Below, one piece after another: positions 1-7,053 of a DNA stretch of 37,878 bases. The notes under the pieces were generated by a model that was given only the letters and a program-made list of their open reading frames with translations, was not told where the DNA came from and ran no database searches. This DNA is from Ancrocorticia sp039812645. Its GTDB lineage: Bacteria; Actinomycetota; Actinomycetes; Actinomycetales; Actinomycetaceae. The stretch covers positions 1 to 37,878 of the forward strand of contig JBDIAV010000021.1 in assembly GCA_039812645.1 (NCBI GenBank). Direction: 5' to 3'. How positions within the stretch are numbered: the first letter of the stretch is position 1; each line of letters begins with the position of its first letter. A program made the position numbers and the translations under genes.

Positions 1-10
1 CCCGTGGTGA

Positions 11-955
11 ATGCCTCTTTTCGGAACTCGCCACGATCCGGCGGCATACATGAGACCTTCAGATAAGGGCAGTAGACTTGTCCGCATGAATGCCCGCCGC
101 ACCCCTCCTTCAGGTTCCCCGCGCCGTCCACCGGGACGTTCCGCGAGCCGTGATGGGAAGCGGCGGTCGAGTCGGCCAGAGAATGCCCCGAGCAACCCTA
201 GTCCAGAGGGGACAGGTGGCGACAGGATTCGTCGTTCCTCTGCGCGATCGAAGCCGGATACCCCGCCGAAGTCGCCTCTTGCTGATCGGACGGAACGTAA
301 ATCGTCGCGTGACCGATTGACAACTAGGCGCCAGCTCGTCGTCGCTGCTGGCCGTGGCACGCGGAGATTCTCACTGCGGATCGTCGCCGTCGTTCTCACT
401 GCTTTCGTTGCCATGATTATTGTTTTCCCGACGGTGCGCACTTATTACGTTCAACAACGCGAGTTGGCGGCGGCGCGTTCGGAGCTTACCGATTTCCAGG
501 ATCGCAACGCGGAGCTGGAGAACGAACTTCGACTGTGGAACGACGAGGAGTTCGTGCGTGCCCAGGCTCGGGAGCGCTTGGGATACGTTATGCCTGGTGA
601 GACGCTCTATGTTGTGAATGACCCGACGAAGGGGAGCGCACAGGAACAGTTGGAGGAGCGAATCCGGAATGTTAATCGTGATCGCCGGGCCGCAACCCCG
701 TGGTTCATGACGATGTGGGATTCCATTGAGATTTCGGGCCAGAGTGTCACGGAGTTTGATAACCCCAACAATGCCCCGGTGATTACTCCCGGTGAGGGAG
801 GCGTGTATGCACCGCCGAATGACGACAATCCGATACCGGGTGTCACTCCAACTCCCACTCAGGACGTAACGGGCGGAAGTTCTACAGATTCTGAGTCTAC
901 TGATGTGCCAGCGGATGGTACGTTACAGGACGAGAATTCACAGGATGCCCCCTAG
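11..955 (+). CDS. ftsB: FtsB/DivIC-family septum formation initiator, with long disordered ends
   Basis: Bitopic divisome protein of the FtsB/DivIC family, which joins FtsL and FtsQ at the septum. The first roughly 115 residues are rich in Arg, Pro and Ser and look disordered and cytoplasmic. A single hydrophobic helix follows (about residues 125-145), then a coiled coil (RELAAARSELTDFQDRNAEL) and the conserved family end with ARERLGYVMPGE at about 185-200. The last 80 or so residues are Pro/Thr/Asp/Ser-rich. At 314 residues it is far longer than E. coli FtsB (about 100). The start is uncertain: ATG at 11, 50 or 86 are all in frame and none has a strong ribosome binding site; the first is given. 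It lies 32 bases before the DUF501 gene and probably shares a transcript with it. The core assignment is firm, the start is not. Confidence 0.85.
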   Translation: MPLFGTRHDPAAYMRPSDKGSRLVRMNARRTPPSGSPRRPPGRSASRDGKRRSSRPENAPSNPSPEGTGGDRIRRSSARSKPDTPPKSPLADRTERKSSRDRLTTRRQLVVAAGRGTRRFSLRIVAVVLTAFVAMIIVFPTVRTYYVQQRELAAARSELTDFQDRNAELENELRLWNDEEFVRAQARERLGYVMPGETLYVVNDPTKGSAQEQLEERIRNVNRDRRAATPWFMTMWDSIEISGQSVTEFDNPNNAPVITPGEGGVYAPPNDDNPIPGVTPTPTQDVTGGSSTDSESTDVPADGTLQDENSQDAP

Positions 956-987
956 GGCTGTTTGAACGCGGAGGGACGAGGAAATTC

Positions 988-1587
988 ATGGGTGAGAACG
1001 AGGAAGTTGTGCGCGAACCGCGTGGAAGCCGGCAGGGCTGGATCTTGGAAGAGTCTGAGGTGACCGCGGATGTTTTGACGAAGGTGGCGCGAAACGCCAC
1101 GCCGCTGCGTGAGGGTGATCGGGAGATCCTCACCGAGCAGTTGGATCGTCTGCCGCGTGGGCTGGTGGGTGTTGGGGCACGCTGTGCCTGTGGAAAGCCT
1201 GCCGTGACGGTCACTCTTCCGCGTCTTCCTGAAGGATCTCCCTTTCCCACGGTGTTCTATCTCAGCCTGCCCTATCTTGTCCGCGAGGCATCGCGGCTAG
1301 AAGCCAACGGGGTTATGGCCGAATTTAACGAGACGCTTGCCGAGGACGAGGCGCTGCGGTCCTTCTACGCCCGCGCGCACGAGAGTTATCTGGAGCGCCG
1401 TGGCGTGCTTGGAGACGTCCCCGAGATTGCGGGTATCAGCGCCGGAGGAATGCCCACACGCGTGAAGTGCCTGCACGCGTTGGTTGGCTATTCGATGAGC
1501 GTGGGAACCGGTGTGTGCCCTATCGGGGATAAAGCTCTTGAGATGATTGGCTGGGATCCGGCAGTCTGCCACTGCGAGGAAGCCTAA
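988..1587 (+). CDS. DUF501 family protein
   Basis: A 199-residue protein of the actinobacterial DUF501 family, which has no established biochemical role that I know of. In Actinobacteria it typically sits between the ftsB-like gene and ppx, exactly as here. It has several cysteine/histidine positions (CACGKP near residue 70, KCLHALVGY near 157, and CHCEEA at the C-terminus) that could bind metal; that is inference. The ATG has a good ribosome binding site (GAGGAAATTC just upstream). No membrane segment or signal peptide is visible. Confidence 0.85.
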   Translation: MGENEEVVREPRGSRQGWILEESEVTADVLTKVARNATPLREGDREILTEQLDRLPRGLVGVGARCACGKPAVTVTLPRLPEGSPFPTVFYLSLPYLVREASRLEANGVMAEFNETLAEDEALRSFYARAHESYLERRGVLGDVPEIAGISAGGMPTRVKCLHALVGYSMSVGTGVCPIGDKALEMIGWDPAVCHCEEA

Positions 1588-1723
1588 GACTGTAGAATCA
1601 CGCGCGGAAGCGGTATATCGCGCCGTACGGAAGCAGCGTGGTAGCGAGGCAAAAAGTGCCGGACTTTTCTGATGAATGAGTTTCTGACGAAAAGGTGTCG
1701 GACCTCTATGACAAGGTGGAGCC

Positions 1724-2704
1724 ATGAGAGTTGCTGGAATTGACTGCGGAACGAATTCGATCCGCCTCCTGATTGCCGATGTTCCGGGTAAGGACGGCGC
1801 ATTGGATGACGTCGTCCGGCTGATGGACGTAGTTCGCTTGGGTCAGGGCGTTGACCGCACAGGCCAGTTCGATCCCGAGGCGTTGAAGCGCGCGCTGGAC
1901 AAGACGGAGGAATACGCGGCCCTGTGCAAGGAGCATGGCGTTGAGTCGATCCGTTTTGCGGCCACCTCAGCCACCCGCGATGCGAGTAACCGTGAGGAGT
2001 TCTTGCAGGGTGTGTTGGAGCGGCTCGGTGTACCGGTCCAGGTTTTGTCTGGCGACGACGAAGCAAATACCAGTTTCGCCGGTGCTTCCTCCGCGATGGA
2101 GGAAGGTGGGCCCTCGCCCATCATTGTTGTGGATCTTGGTGGTGGGTCAACCGAACTGGTTCTTGGAGCCGTAGGCAGCGGTGTGATCTCGGAACATTCG
2201 ATGAATGTGGGCTGTGTGCGTATGCATGAGCGCCACTTGGTTTCGGATCCGGCCACACCGGAGCAGGTTGCGGCCGCGCGGGTGGATGTTAATGCGGCGC
2301 TAGACGAGGCTGAGAAGCACATTGATTTTGGAGCTACTGAAGGCCTTGTTGGCTTGGCTGGGACCATTACCACTCTGACAGCTAAAGCGATCGGCCTAGA
2401 GAAGTACGACGCCTCGAAGATTCACGGAACAGCGCTGACCGTTAATGAGACCATCGAGGCTTGCGAATGGTTTATTGCGTCCTCGAAGGAAGAGCGAGCT
2501 ACTTTGGGGTTCCTGCACCCGGGCCGTTCGGATGTTATCGCCTCGGGCACTCTCGTATGGGAGGAAGTAGTTAAGCGCGTGGCGCAGCGGATGACTGAGC
2601 GTGGGAAGTCACTGGATACGGTGGTCACCTCTGAGCATGACATTCTTGACGGCATGGCACTCTGGGCGGCACGGGAGCCGCAACGCCCTACGTGGGCGGA
2701 GTGA
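1724..2704 (+). CDS. ppx: Exopolyphosphatase / guanosine pentaphosphate phosphatase (Ppx/GppA family)
   Basis: A 326-residue protein of the ASKHA superfamily that hydrolyses inorganic polyphosphate or pppGpp. The N-terminal phosphate-1 motif is visible (AGIDCGTNSIRLLIADV, residues 4-20), followed by the second phosphate-binding motif VVDLGGGSTELVLG near residue 140. The length matches the short actinobacterial type that consists only of the two ASKHA lobes and lacks the HD domain of E. coli Ppx. It ends the ftsB-DUF501-ppx run; a 136-base gap separates it from the DUF501 gene. The ATG is preceded by AAGGTGGAGCC. Cytoplasmic. Polyphosphate versus pppGpp preference cannot be read from the sequence. 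Confidence 0.92.
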   Translation: MRVAGIDCGTNSIRLLIADVPGKDGALDDVVRLMDVVRLGQGVDRTGQFDPEALKRALDKTEEYAALCKEHGVESIRFAATSATRDASNREEFLQGVLERLGVPVQVLSGDDEANTSFAGASSAMEEGGPSPIIVVDLGGGSTELVLGAVGSGVISEHSMNVGCVRMHERHLVSDPATPEQVAAARVDVNAALDEAEKHIDFGATEGLVGLAGTITTLTAKAIGLEKYDASKIHGTALTVNETIEACEWFIASSKEERATLGFLHPGRSDVIASGTLVWEEVVKRVAQRMTERGKSLDTVVTSEHDILDGMALWAAREPQRPTWAE

Positions 2705-2773
2705 CAACACAATAGTCGCTGCTTAGCCAAGTCAGGGATAGAACGACGACGGCGCACCGTCCCGAATAGTCAA

Positions 2774-2811
2774 AACCGGCACCTACGTGAGTGGATACGT
2801 AGGTGCCGGTT
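2774..2811. terminator. Strong hairpin between convergent ppx and nhaA
   Basis: A perfect 15-bp stem (AACCGGCACCTACGT with its complement) encloses an 8-base loop. It lies between the stop codons of ppx (+) and nhaA (-), so it probably terminates both. The T-rich tail on the plus side (TGTTCGTCGTCGTC) is weak. Confidence 0.8.
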
Positions 2812-2849
2812 GTTCGTCGTCGTCGAAAAAGATGAAACGTTGGTGGGTT

Positions 2850-4040
2850 CTACTCGCCGTTGCGTAGACGCTGGGACTGACGTAGCCGCAGTGCAATCGC
2901 GCCGAGAATGACCGCGAGGAACGAACCGAGGATCACTGCGACACGAGCGTGGGCTTCGTGTGGGTCAGTGGGGGAGAAGGAGAGCTGGGCGATGAGCAGG
3001 GACACGGTGAAGCCGATACCGGCTACCAAAGATACAGGGATAACATCCTTGATCGACAGACTCTGTTCCAGGGAGAGTTTTGTGAAACGAATCATGAGCC
3101 ACACCCCACCTGAGATGCCGACGAGTTTACCAACGGGTAGGCCAAGGTAGATACCGATAGCCACTGGATCGGAAAGCATGCCCAGGAAGCCACCCGCATC
3201 GATAATATTCACCCCGGCGGCAAAGAACGCGAAAATCGGGACCACGAACCCGGAACTGTAAAACTCCATTGTGTGGGCGAAACGGTCTGTGAGGGATTTA
3301 GATTCTCCTGCTGCGGCGCGGGCCGGGACCATCATGCCCAACGCGACACCAGCGATGGTGGCATGGATCCCTGACCCATGCATGGCATACCAAGCAATGA
3401 TTGCCAAGGGCCAAAGGAGCCACCAGTAGGTGATCCGCTTCTTACACAGGAAACCAAAGATCACGATAGCGGCGATAGCGACAGCGAACCAGACAATATT
3501 GATGCCGTCGGAGAAGAAGATGGCGATGACGATGATGCCACCGAGGTCGTCGGCCACTGCGAGGGTCATGAGGAACGTGCGTGCCGCTGCTGGTAGGCCC
3601 TTGCCGAAAATGGAGAGAATAGCGAGGGCAAAAGCGATATCGGTGGCTACCGGGACCGCCCACCCGCCGAACTCTCCGGAGCCAGTGACAAGCTGAGTGA
3701 TGACATACACTGCAATGGGTCCGACCATGCCACACACTGCGGCAAGGATAGGAACAGCGGCCTTACGGGGATCGTGAAGGGAGCCGGTGGTGAATTCCTG
3801 CTTAAGTTCCAGACCGACCACGAAGAAGAAGATGGTCAGGATGCCATCGGCGGCCCACTGAGCGATGGTCAGGTCCAGGTGCAATGCGTGGGGTCCGACC
3901 ACCGTATTCGCAATCGCGAAATATGACTCCCGGATCGGGGAATTAGCCCAGGCGAGTGCGATCAGAGCACCTGCCACCAGGAGCATTCCGGCAAAAGACT
4001 CATTATGAAGTGCCTTGGCGTACCGTCTCATCAAATTCAT
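2850..4040 (-). CDS. nhaA: Na+/H+ antiporter NhaA
   Basis: A 396-residue polytopic inner-membrane protein that exchanges Na+ or Li+ for protons. About 11-12 hydrophobic helices can be picked out. The paired aspartates of the ion site are present in FLMTLAVADDLGGIIVIAIFF (about residues 157-177), matching Asp163/Asp164 of E. coli NhaA, and the length fits the family (about 390). The start ATG lies before LMRRYAKALHNESFAGMLL, typical of the N-terminus. The gene stands alone, convergent with ppx. A TAGAAT -10-like hexamer on the minus strand at 4107-4112 lies about 67 bases upstream of the start and may belong to its promoter. Confidence 0.96.
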   Translation of the reverse strand: MNLMRRYAKALHNESFAGMLLVAGALIALAWANSPIRESYFAIANTVVGPHALHLDLTIAQWAADGILTIFFFVVGLELKQEFTTGSLHDPRKAAVPILAAVCGMVGPIAVYVITQLVTGSGEFGGWAVPVATDIAFALAILSIFGKGLPAAARTFLMTLAVADDLGGIIVIAIFFSDGINIVWFAVAIAAIVIFGFLCKKRITYWWLLWPLAIIAWYAMHGSGIHATIAGVALGMMVPARAAAGESKSLTDRFAHTMEFYSSGFVVPIFAFFAAGVNIIDAGGFLGMLSDPVAIGIYLGLPVGKLVGISGGVWLMIRFTKLSLEQSLSIKDVIPVSLVAGIGFTVSLLIAQLSFSPTDPHEAHARVAVILGSFLAVILGAIALRLRQSQRLRNGE

Positions 4041-4268
4041 GCTGCCGCCATTCCTGCGTTGGAGATCGTACTGCGTGGAGGCATGGGGCCTTCCCGCATC
4101 TCCTTGATTCTATGCTGAGAAGGCTAGAAGGCGGCTTGAGGGGCCGTGTACTGGAAAGTGCCCGAAGTGCTCTAGAATAAACTTCGGTGCTGGCGAAAGC
4201 AGGCGCCGGATGTTTGCGAGAGCGAGCATCGGGTGGCCGCGAGAGCGAACACCAGCGGAGTTTCCGCT

Positions 4269-4342
4269 GCCCCCATAGCCCAATCGGCAGAGGCAGCCGA
4301 CTTAAAATCGGCACAGTGTGGGTTCGAGTCCCACTGGGGGCA
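4269..4342 (+). tRNA. tRNA with UAA anticodon (Leu by anticodon), short variable loop
   Basis: A complete 74-base cloverleaf. Acceptor GCCCCCA pairs with TGGGGGC; the D arm is GCC/GGC with GG in the loop; the anticodon stem is GCCGA/TCGGC around loop CTTAAAA; the variable loop is ACAGT; the T arm is GTGGG/CCCAC around TTCGAGT; the discriminator is A at 4342. The anticodon is TAA at 4303-4305, which reads UUA (leucine). The 3' CCA is not encoded. The five-base variable loop is class I, whereas ordinary leucine tRNAs have a long variable arm (class II). The fold is certain; the amino acid is assigned from the anticodon only. Confidence 0.9.
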
Positions 4343-4345
4343 CTC

Positions 4346-4386
4346 GTAGATCGGACTGGTCCCCGAAGGGGACGGGGCCGATCTAC
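4346..4386 (+). terminator. Hairpin directly after the tRNA
   Basis: A nine-base outer stem (GTAGATCGG with CCGATCTAC) and a six-base inner stem (GTCCCC with GGGGAC) close on a GAA loop, starting four bases after the tRNA discriminator. The following sequence (AGTCGTTTC) has only a short T run. It probably ends or stabilises the tRNA transcript. Confidence 0.65.
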
Positions 4387-4419
4387 AGTCGTTTCAACGT
4401 GGGCTGGAACCCGTGAGGG

Positions 4420-4466
4420 CTGAGCCAGCTGGAGAAGAGCCCGGTGGGCTCTTCGATCTGGCTCAG
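4420..4466. repeat. Second long inverted repeat downstream of the tRNA
   Basis: The outer nine-base arms are CTGAGCCAG and CTGGCTCAG. Inside them, GAAGAGCCC pairs with GGGCTCTTC around a GGT loop, giving 18 base pairs in two blocks. No gene ends next to it, so it is not obviously a gene terminator. It could be part of a small structured RNA or a remnant of a lost element. Confidence 0.6.
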
Positions 4467-4519
4467 TGCGAGTGGAGCCAGGATGGCGGAACGAGCGGTG
4501 TGGACGCGAAGCGGACACG

Positions 4520-4540
4520 CGAGTCCCACTGGGGGGCACT
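4520..4540 (+). repeat. Partial duplicate of the tRNA 3' end (att-like)
   Basis: The 20 bases at 4325-4344, from the T loop through the acceptor end of the tRNA, recur here with one extra G in the G run (shared: CGAGTCCCACTGGGGG then CACT). The two copies are about 195 bases apart in direct orientation. Tyrosine integrases leave such 3'-end duplications, but no integrase gene is present, so decay, a deletion scar or a tRNA gene relic are all possible. Confidence 0.6.
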
Positions 4541-4687
4541 GTGATTTATCGTTGCTATATCAGCGATTGTGAAGGCAGCGAATGCTTGTTTAGTGATGTT
4601 CGTGCAACCACGAAAACAGTTGCTGCTCACGTGAGAGTAAATTGCGAGCGCTGTGGCAGGGCAACTTTGGTGAAGACTCGTGAGTGA
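4541..4687 (+). CDS. Candidate 48-residue cysteine-rich small protein
   Basis: A GTG start right after the tRNA 3'-end duplicate opens a 48-codon frame beginning MIYRCYISDCEGSECLF. Cysteines at 5, 10, 15, 35 and 38 (the last two as CERC) suggest a small zinc-ribbon-like fold. There is no clear ribosome binding site other than the G run of the duplicated sequence. I do not recognise the protein. The frame may be chance; it is listed because the cysteine spacing is suggestive and nothing else explains this stretch. Confidence 0.25.
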   Translation: MIYRCYISDCEGSECLFSDVRATTKTVAAHVRVNCERCGRATLVKTRE

Positions 4688-4734
4688 GAGTAATGGATAC
4701 CTACTTCGTTCGGCCGCCCCCAGAGACGAAGGGG

Positions 4735-4974
4735 TCACCTATCCTCTCGTAGTCCTTCGAGTAGCTTGCTACTGGACTCGGTGGCGGGTTTCAGTTTGGT
4801 GACGTCGAAATCCGTGGGCTTTCGTGCGGTAGCAATTTGTGGCTGCCTGCTATCAAGCGGAACCAAACTAGCGATGAAACTGCTCTCCTTCACGGATGTC
4901 ACATGCCCAAGCTCCGCTGTTCTGGCTTCGTCGTCGCTCATTCCGTGAGTTTCTCGTTGGCCGTTCGCTTCCAT
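4735..4974 (-). CDS. Hypothetical protein
   Basis: A frame of about 79 residues from an ATG at 4974 (MEANGQRETHGMSDDEARTA); another ATG at 4940 would give about 68. It is hydrophilic and Ser/Thr/Lys-rich, ending KLLEGLREDR, with no membrane segment, signal peptide or motif that I recognise. No convincing ribosome binding site precedes either ATG. It lies alone between the tRNA region and the ABC-F gene, reading on the same strand as the ABC-F gene and downstream of it. Its short charged C-terminus superficially resembles antitoxins, but no toxin partner is seen. It could be a real small gene or a chance frame. Confidence 0.35.
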   Translation of the reverse strand: MEANGQRETHGMSDDEARTAELGHVTSVKESSFIASLVPLDSRQPQIATARKPTDFDVTKLKPATESSSKLLEGLREDR

Positions 4975-5173
4975 ACTCGGAATGTAGCACTTGTCTGTTC
5001 TCAAGACGGCTGCCAACTCCTACTAAGAAAAAGCAGTTTGCGCCCTACACTTCATTCATGCCCCTGAACACCACGGCAGAACTCGTGAGTACCTTCGACG
5101 AGTGATGTTTTTGGCGTTCAGTGAGGCTCCTGACCTGGAAAAATGCCGGTACGAGGTTTCTTTCATTGTGGCT

Positions 5174-6805
5174 TCATCGTGGCCTCTCCATGATGGAGTC
5201 CAGCGGTGTGATCTGATGAAGGCCGTGTTCATCCATAGCAATCCAGGTGTCGATTCCTAGGCGACCAAGAAAGACGTCGTCGTGAGAGACAACGATCAGT
5301 CCTCCATGGTAGGCCGCTAGTGCATCGACGAGTTCGTTGACGCTCTGCAGGTCAAGGTTGTTGGTTGGCTCGTCGAGGACGAGTAGCTGATTGGGTGGGT
5401 CGGCTAGCAGAAGACTAGCTAAGCTGATGCGGAACCGCTCTCCACCCGAGAGATCAGCGACGCGTCGCTGGATAACGTCGCCACGGAAGAGGAAACGTGC
5501 CAATCCGGATCGTAATTCTCCATCCGGAACGTCGTGAGCGGCGGCTCTCACGGTGTCTAGGAGCGTGGCGTCGTCGTCGAGATGATCGAGACGTTGGGGC
5601 AGATAGCCAATTCGATCGGTAAGGGCCTGAACCGAAGTCGAAGAGTCCCTGGGAATCGCGAAATGGACGAGTGTTTCCAGGAGTCGCGTCTTCCCAATCC
5701 CGTTGCGACCAGTCAATGCGACGCGCTCGGGACCTTGGACAATAAAGCTGCGGCCGCGGATGTCCCGAAATTCAGCGAGTTTGCGTCCTTTGGGCACGTC
5801 TGGATCTGGGAGCGTGATGGATATTCTCGAGTCTCGACGAATGCGCTGCTCCTGCGTAGCGACCGCCTGTTGTGCAGATTCCACAGAGGCATCAAGCTGG
5901 CCACGAAGCTTGCCAGCTGATACCTGGGCTTCTTGCTTCCGGTTGTTCATGATGATCTTCGGTTTGCGTTTATTGTCGAAGTCGGTCTGGGCATAGCGCC
6001 GCCTGCGTGCGAGTTTTGTCTGCGCCTCGATACGCTGACGCTGTTCATTTTTCAATTGCTGTTCAGCTGATCGCAGCGCCTGTTCGGCGGCTGCTTGCTC
6101 CGCTTCCAGATGTTCCTGATAGGCATCGTAGGGGCCACCGAAGACTGCGAGTCCGCCGTCGCGAAGTTCCGCCGTTGCATCAAGCAGGTTGAGTAGGGCG
6201 ACGTCATGACTGACGACGAGGAGCGAACCGCGCCACGAGCTGATGGCGTTGTACAGCAGGTGCCGGAACTTTCGGTCAAGGTTGTTTGTGGGTTCGTCAA
6301 GCAGGACGACGTCGTCGCCGGCGAGCTGGAGTCCGGCGAGGGCTATCAGAACCGCCTCGCCACCCGAGAGCGTACCTACAGGGCGATCAACGTTGATAGT
6401 GGGAAGGCCGAGCTGATCCAAGGTGGCCAGACTGCGTGTCTCGACGTCCCAGTCGTCGTCGAGGGTATCGAAGTGTGCAGGATCAACATCGCCGGACTCA
6501 ATGGCTCGCAAGGCATCCAAGCGCTTCTTGATGCCAAGAAGATCGGCGACGCTCGCATCGACGCGCAAGGTGACGTGTTGGGGAAGATATCCCACTCGCC
6601 CGAGTGTTGTCACCGATCCAGAGGTTGGGGAGAGGTGGCCTGCGATGACGCGCAGCAGAGTTGTTTTACCCGTGCCGTTGGATCCGATGAGACCGGTCCG
6701 GCCCACACCGAAGGTACCCGACAGGTCGTGGAAAACGGGAGTTCCATCCGGCCATGAAAAAGAGAGATGCGCCAGCGTCACTGCCGGCTTGTGAGTGATA
6801 GACAT
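5174..6805 (-). CDS. ABC-F family ATPase, probable ribosome-protection protein
   Basis: A 543-residue soluble protein with two ABC ATPase domains and no membrane segments. Domain 1 has Walker A GSNGTGKTT (41-49), signature LSGGE (about 145) and Walker B VVLLDEPTNNLD. Domain 2 has Walker A TGRNGIGKTR (about 365), LSGGE and LLVLDEPTNNLD. The charged helical linker between them (about 225-330, Gln/Arg/Lys-rich) corresponds to the P-site interdomain linker of ABC-F factors, which bind the ribosomal E site and can displace antibiotics. The start ATG at 6805 has GGAG four bases upstream. That site touches a hairpin and follows a 13-codon leader peptide, which points to induction by ribosome stalling. 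Antibiotic resistance is inferred; a housekeeping ABC-F is the alternative. Confidence 0.9.
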   Translation of the reverse strand: MSITHKPAVTLAHLSFSWPDGTPVFHDLSGTFGVGRTGLIGSNGTGKTTLLRVIAGHLSPTSGSVTTLGRVGYLPQHVTLRVDASVADLLGIKKRLDALRAIESGDVDPAHFDTLDDDWDVETRSLATLDQLGLPTINVDRPVGTLSGGEAVLIALAGLQLAGDDVVLLDEPTNNLDRKFRHLLYNAISSWRGSLLVVSHDVALLNLLDATAELRDGGLAVFGGPYDAYQEHLEAEQAAAEQALRSAEQQLKNEQRQRIEAQTKLARRRRYAQTDFDNKRKPKIIMNNRKQEAQVSAGKLRGQLDASVESAQQAVATQEQRIRRDSRISITLPDPDVPKGRKLAEFRDIRGRSFIVQGPERVALTGRNGIGKTRLLETLVHFAIPRDSSTSVQALTDRIGYLPQRLDHLDDDATLLDTVRAAAHDVPDGELRSGLARFLFRGDVIQRRVADLSGGERFRISLASLLLADPPNQLLVLDEPTNNLDLQSVNELVDALAAYHGGLIVVSHDDVFLGRLGIDTWIAMDEHGLHQITPLDSIMERPR

Positions 6806-6812
6806 GGGGCTC

Positions 6813-6850
6813 CAAAGTTGTCAGTGGGAACGCTGACGACGGAACCTTTG
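6813..6850 (-). promoter_or_regulatory. Attenuator-like hairpin at the ABC-F ribosome binding site
   Basis: In the mRNA, CAAAGGUU pairs with AACUUUG (one bulged G), and inside it GUCAG pairs with CUGAC around an eight-base loop. The 3' arm runs into the GGAG ribosome binding site: the first G of GGAG is the closing base of the stem, only seven bases before the ABC-F ATG. The stem would hinder ABC-F translation unless a ribosome upstream rearranged it. Confidence 0.6.
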
Positions 6851-6868
6851 TCTGGGTGATCAACGACG

Positions 6869-6910
6869 TCAGCGCGGGATGAACGCAGCCAAACGGTCGT
6901 AAATCAGCAT
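6869..6910 (-). CDS. 13-residue leader peptide MLIYDRLAAFIPR upstream of the ABC-F gene
   Basis: A minimal ORF (ATG at 6908-6910, TGA at 6869-6871) encodes MLIYDRLAAFIPR. It has a strong ribosome binding site (GAGAGG) eight bases before the ATG, better than that of the ABC-F gene itself. It ends 63 bases before the ABC-F start, just ahead of the hairpin at 6813-6850. Short leader peptides with this layout control many antibiotic-induced ABC-F, Erm and related genes by drug-dependent stalling. The function is inferred; the start, ribosome binding site and stop are seen directly. Confidence 0.7.
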   Translation of the reverse strand: MLIYDRLAAFIPR

Positions 6911-7053
6911 GATGAAAACCTCTCATAGGGAGCCAAACGCCATCAGACTAGCAGTGGATGGCTATGTCCGCCAGGGTTTGACATTGATTGGCAGGACACG
7001 CGCGCTGCACCGGCCCGTTGTGTTCCCTGAGTTATAAAGGGGAGAATCGTGAC

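Larger units (their letters stand above)
4343..5173. other. 831-base stretch without a recognised gene
   Basis: Between the tRNA and the end of the ABC-F gene I find two hairpins (4346-4386, 4420-4466), the tRNA 3'-end duplicate (4520-4540) and two doubtful small ORFs. From about 4540 the sequence looks more AT-rich and has no convincing coding signal on either strand. This is the stretch most like inserted or decayed DNA in the window. Confidence 0.5.

Noticed and set aside
4188..4258. Repeated GCGAGAGCGA-type motifs with GNRA-like loops just upstream of the tRNA
   Set aside because: The repeats are short and imperfect and do not fold into one convincing structure by eye; reported only as a note.
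6666..6926. An 86-codon minus-strand frame spanning the ABC-F leader region
   Set aside because: It runs out of frame into the ABC-F gene; the 13-codon leader has the better ribosome binding site and a sensible layout.
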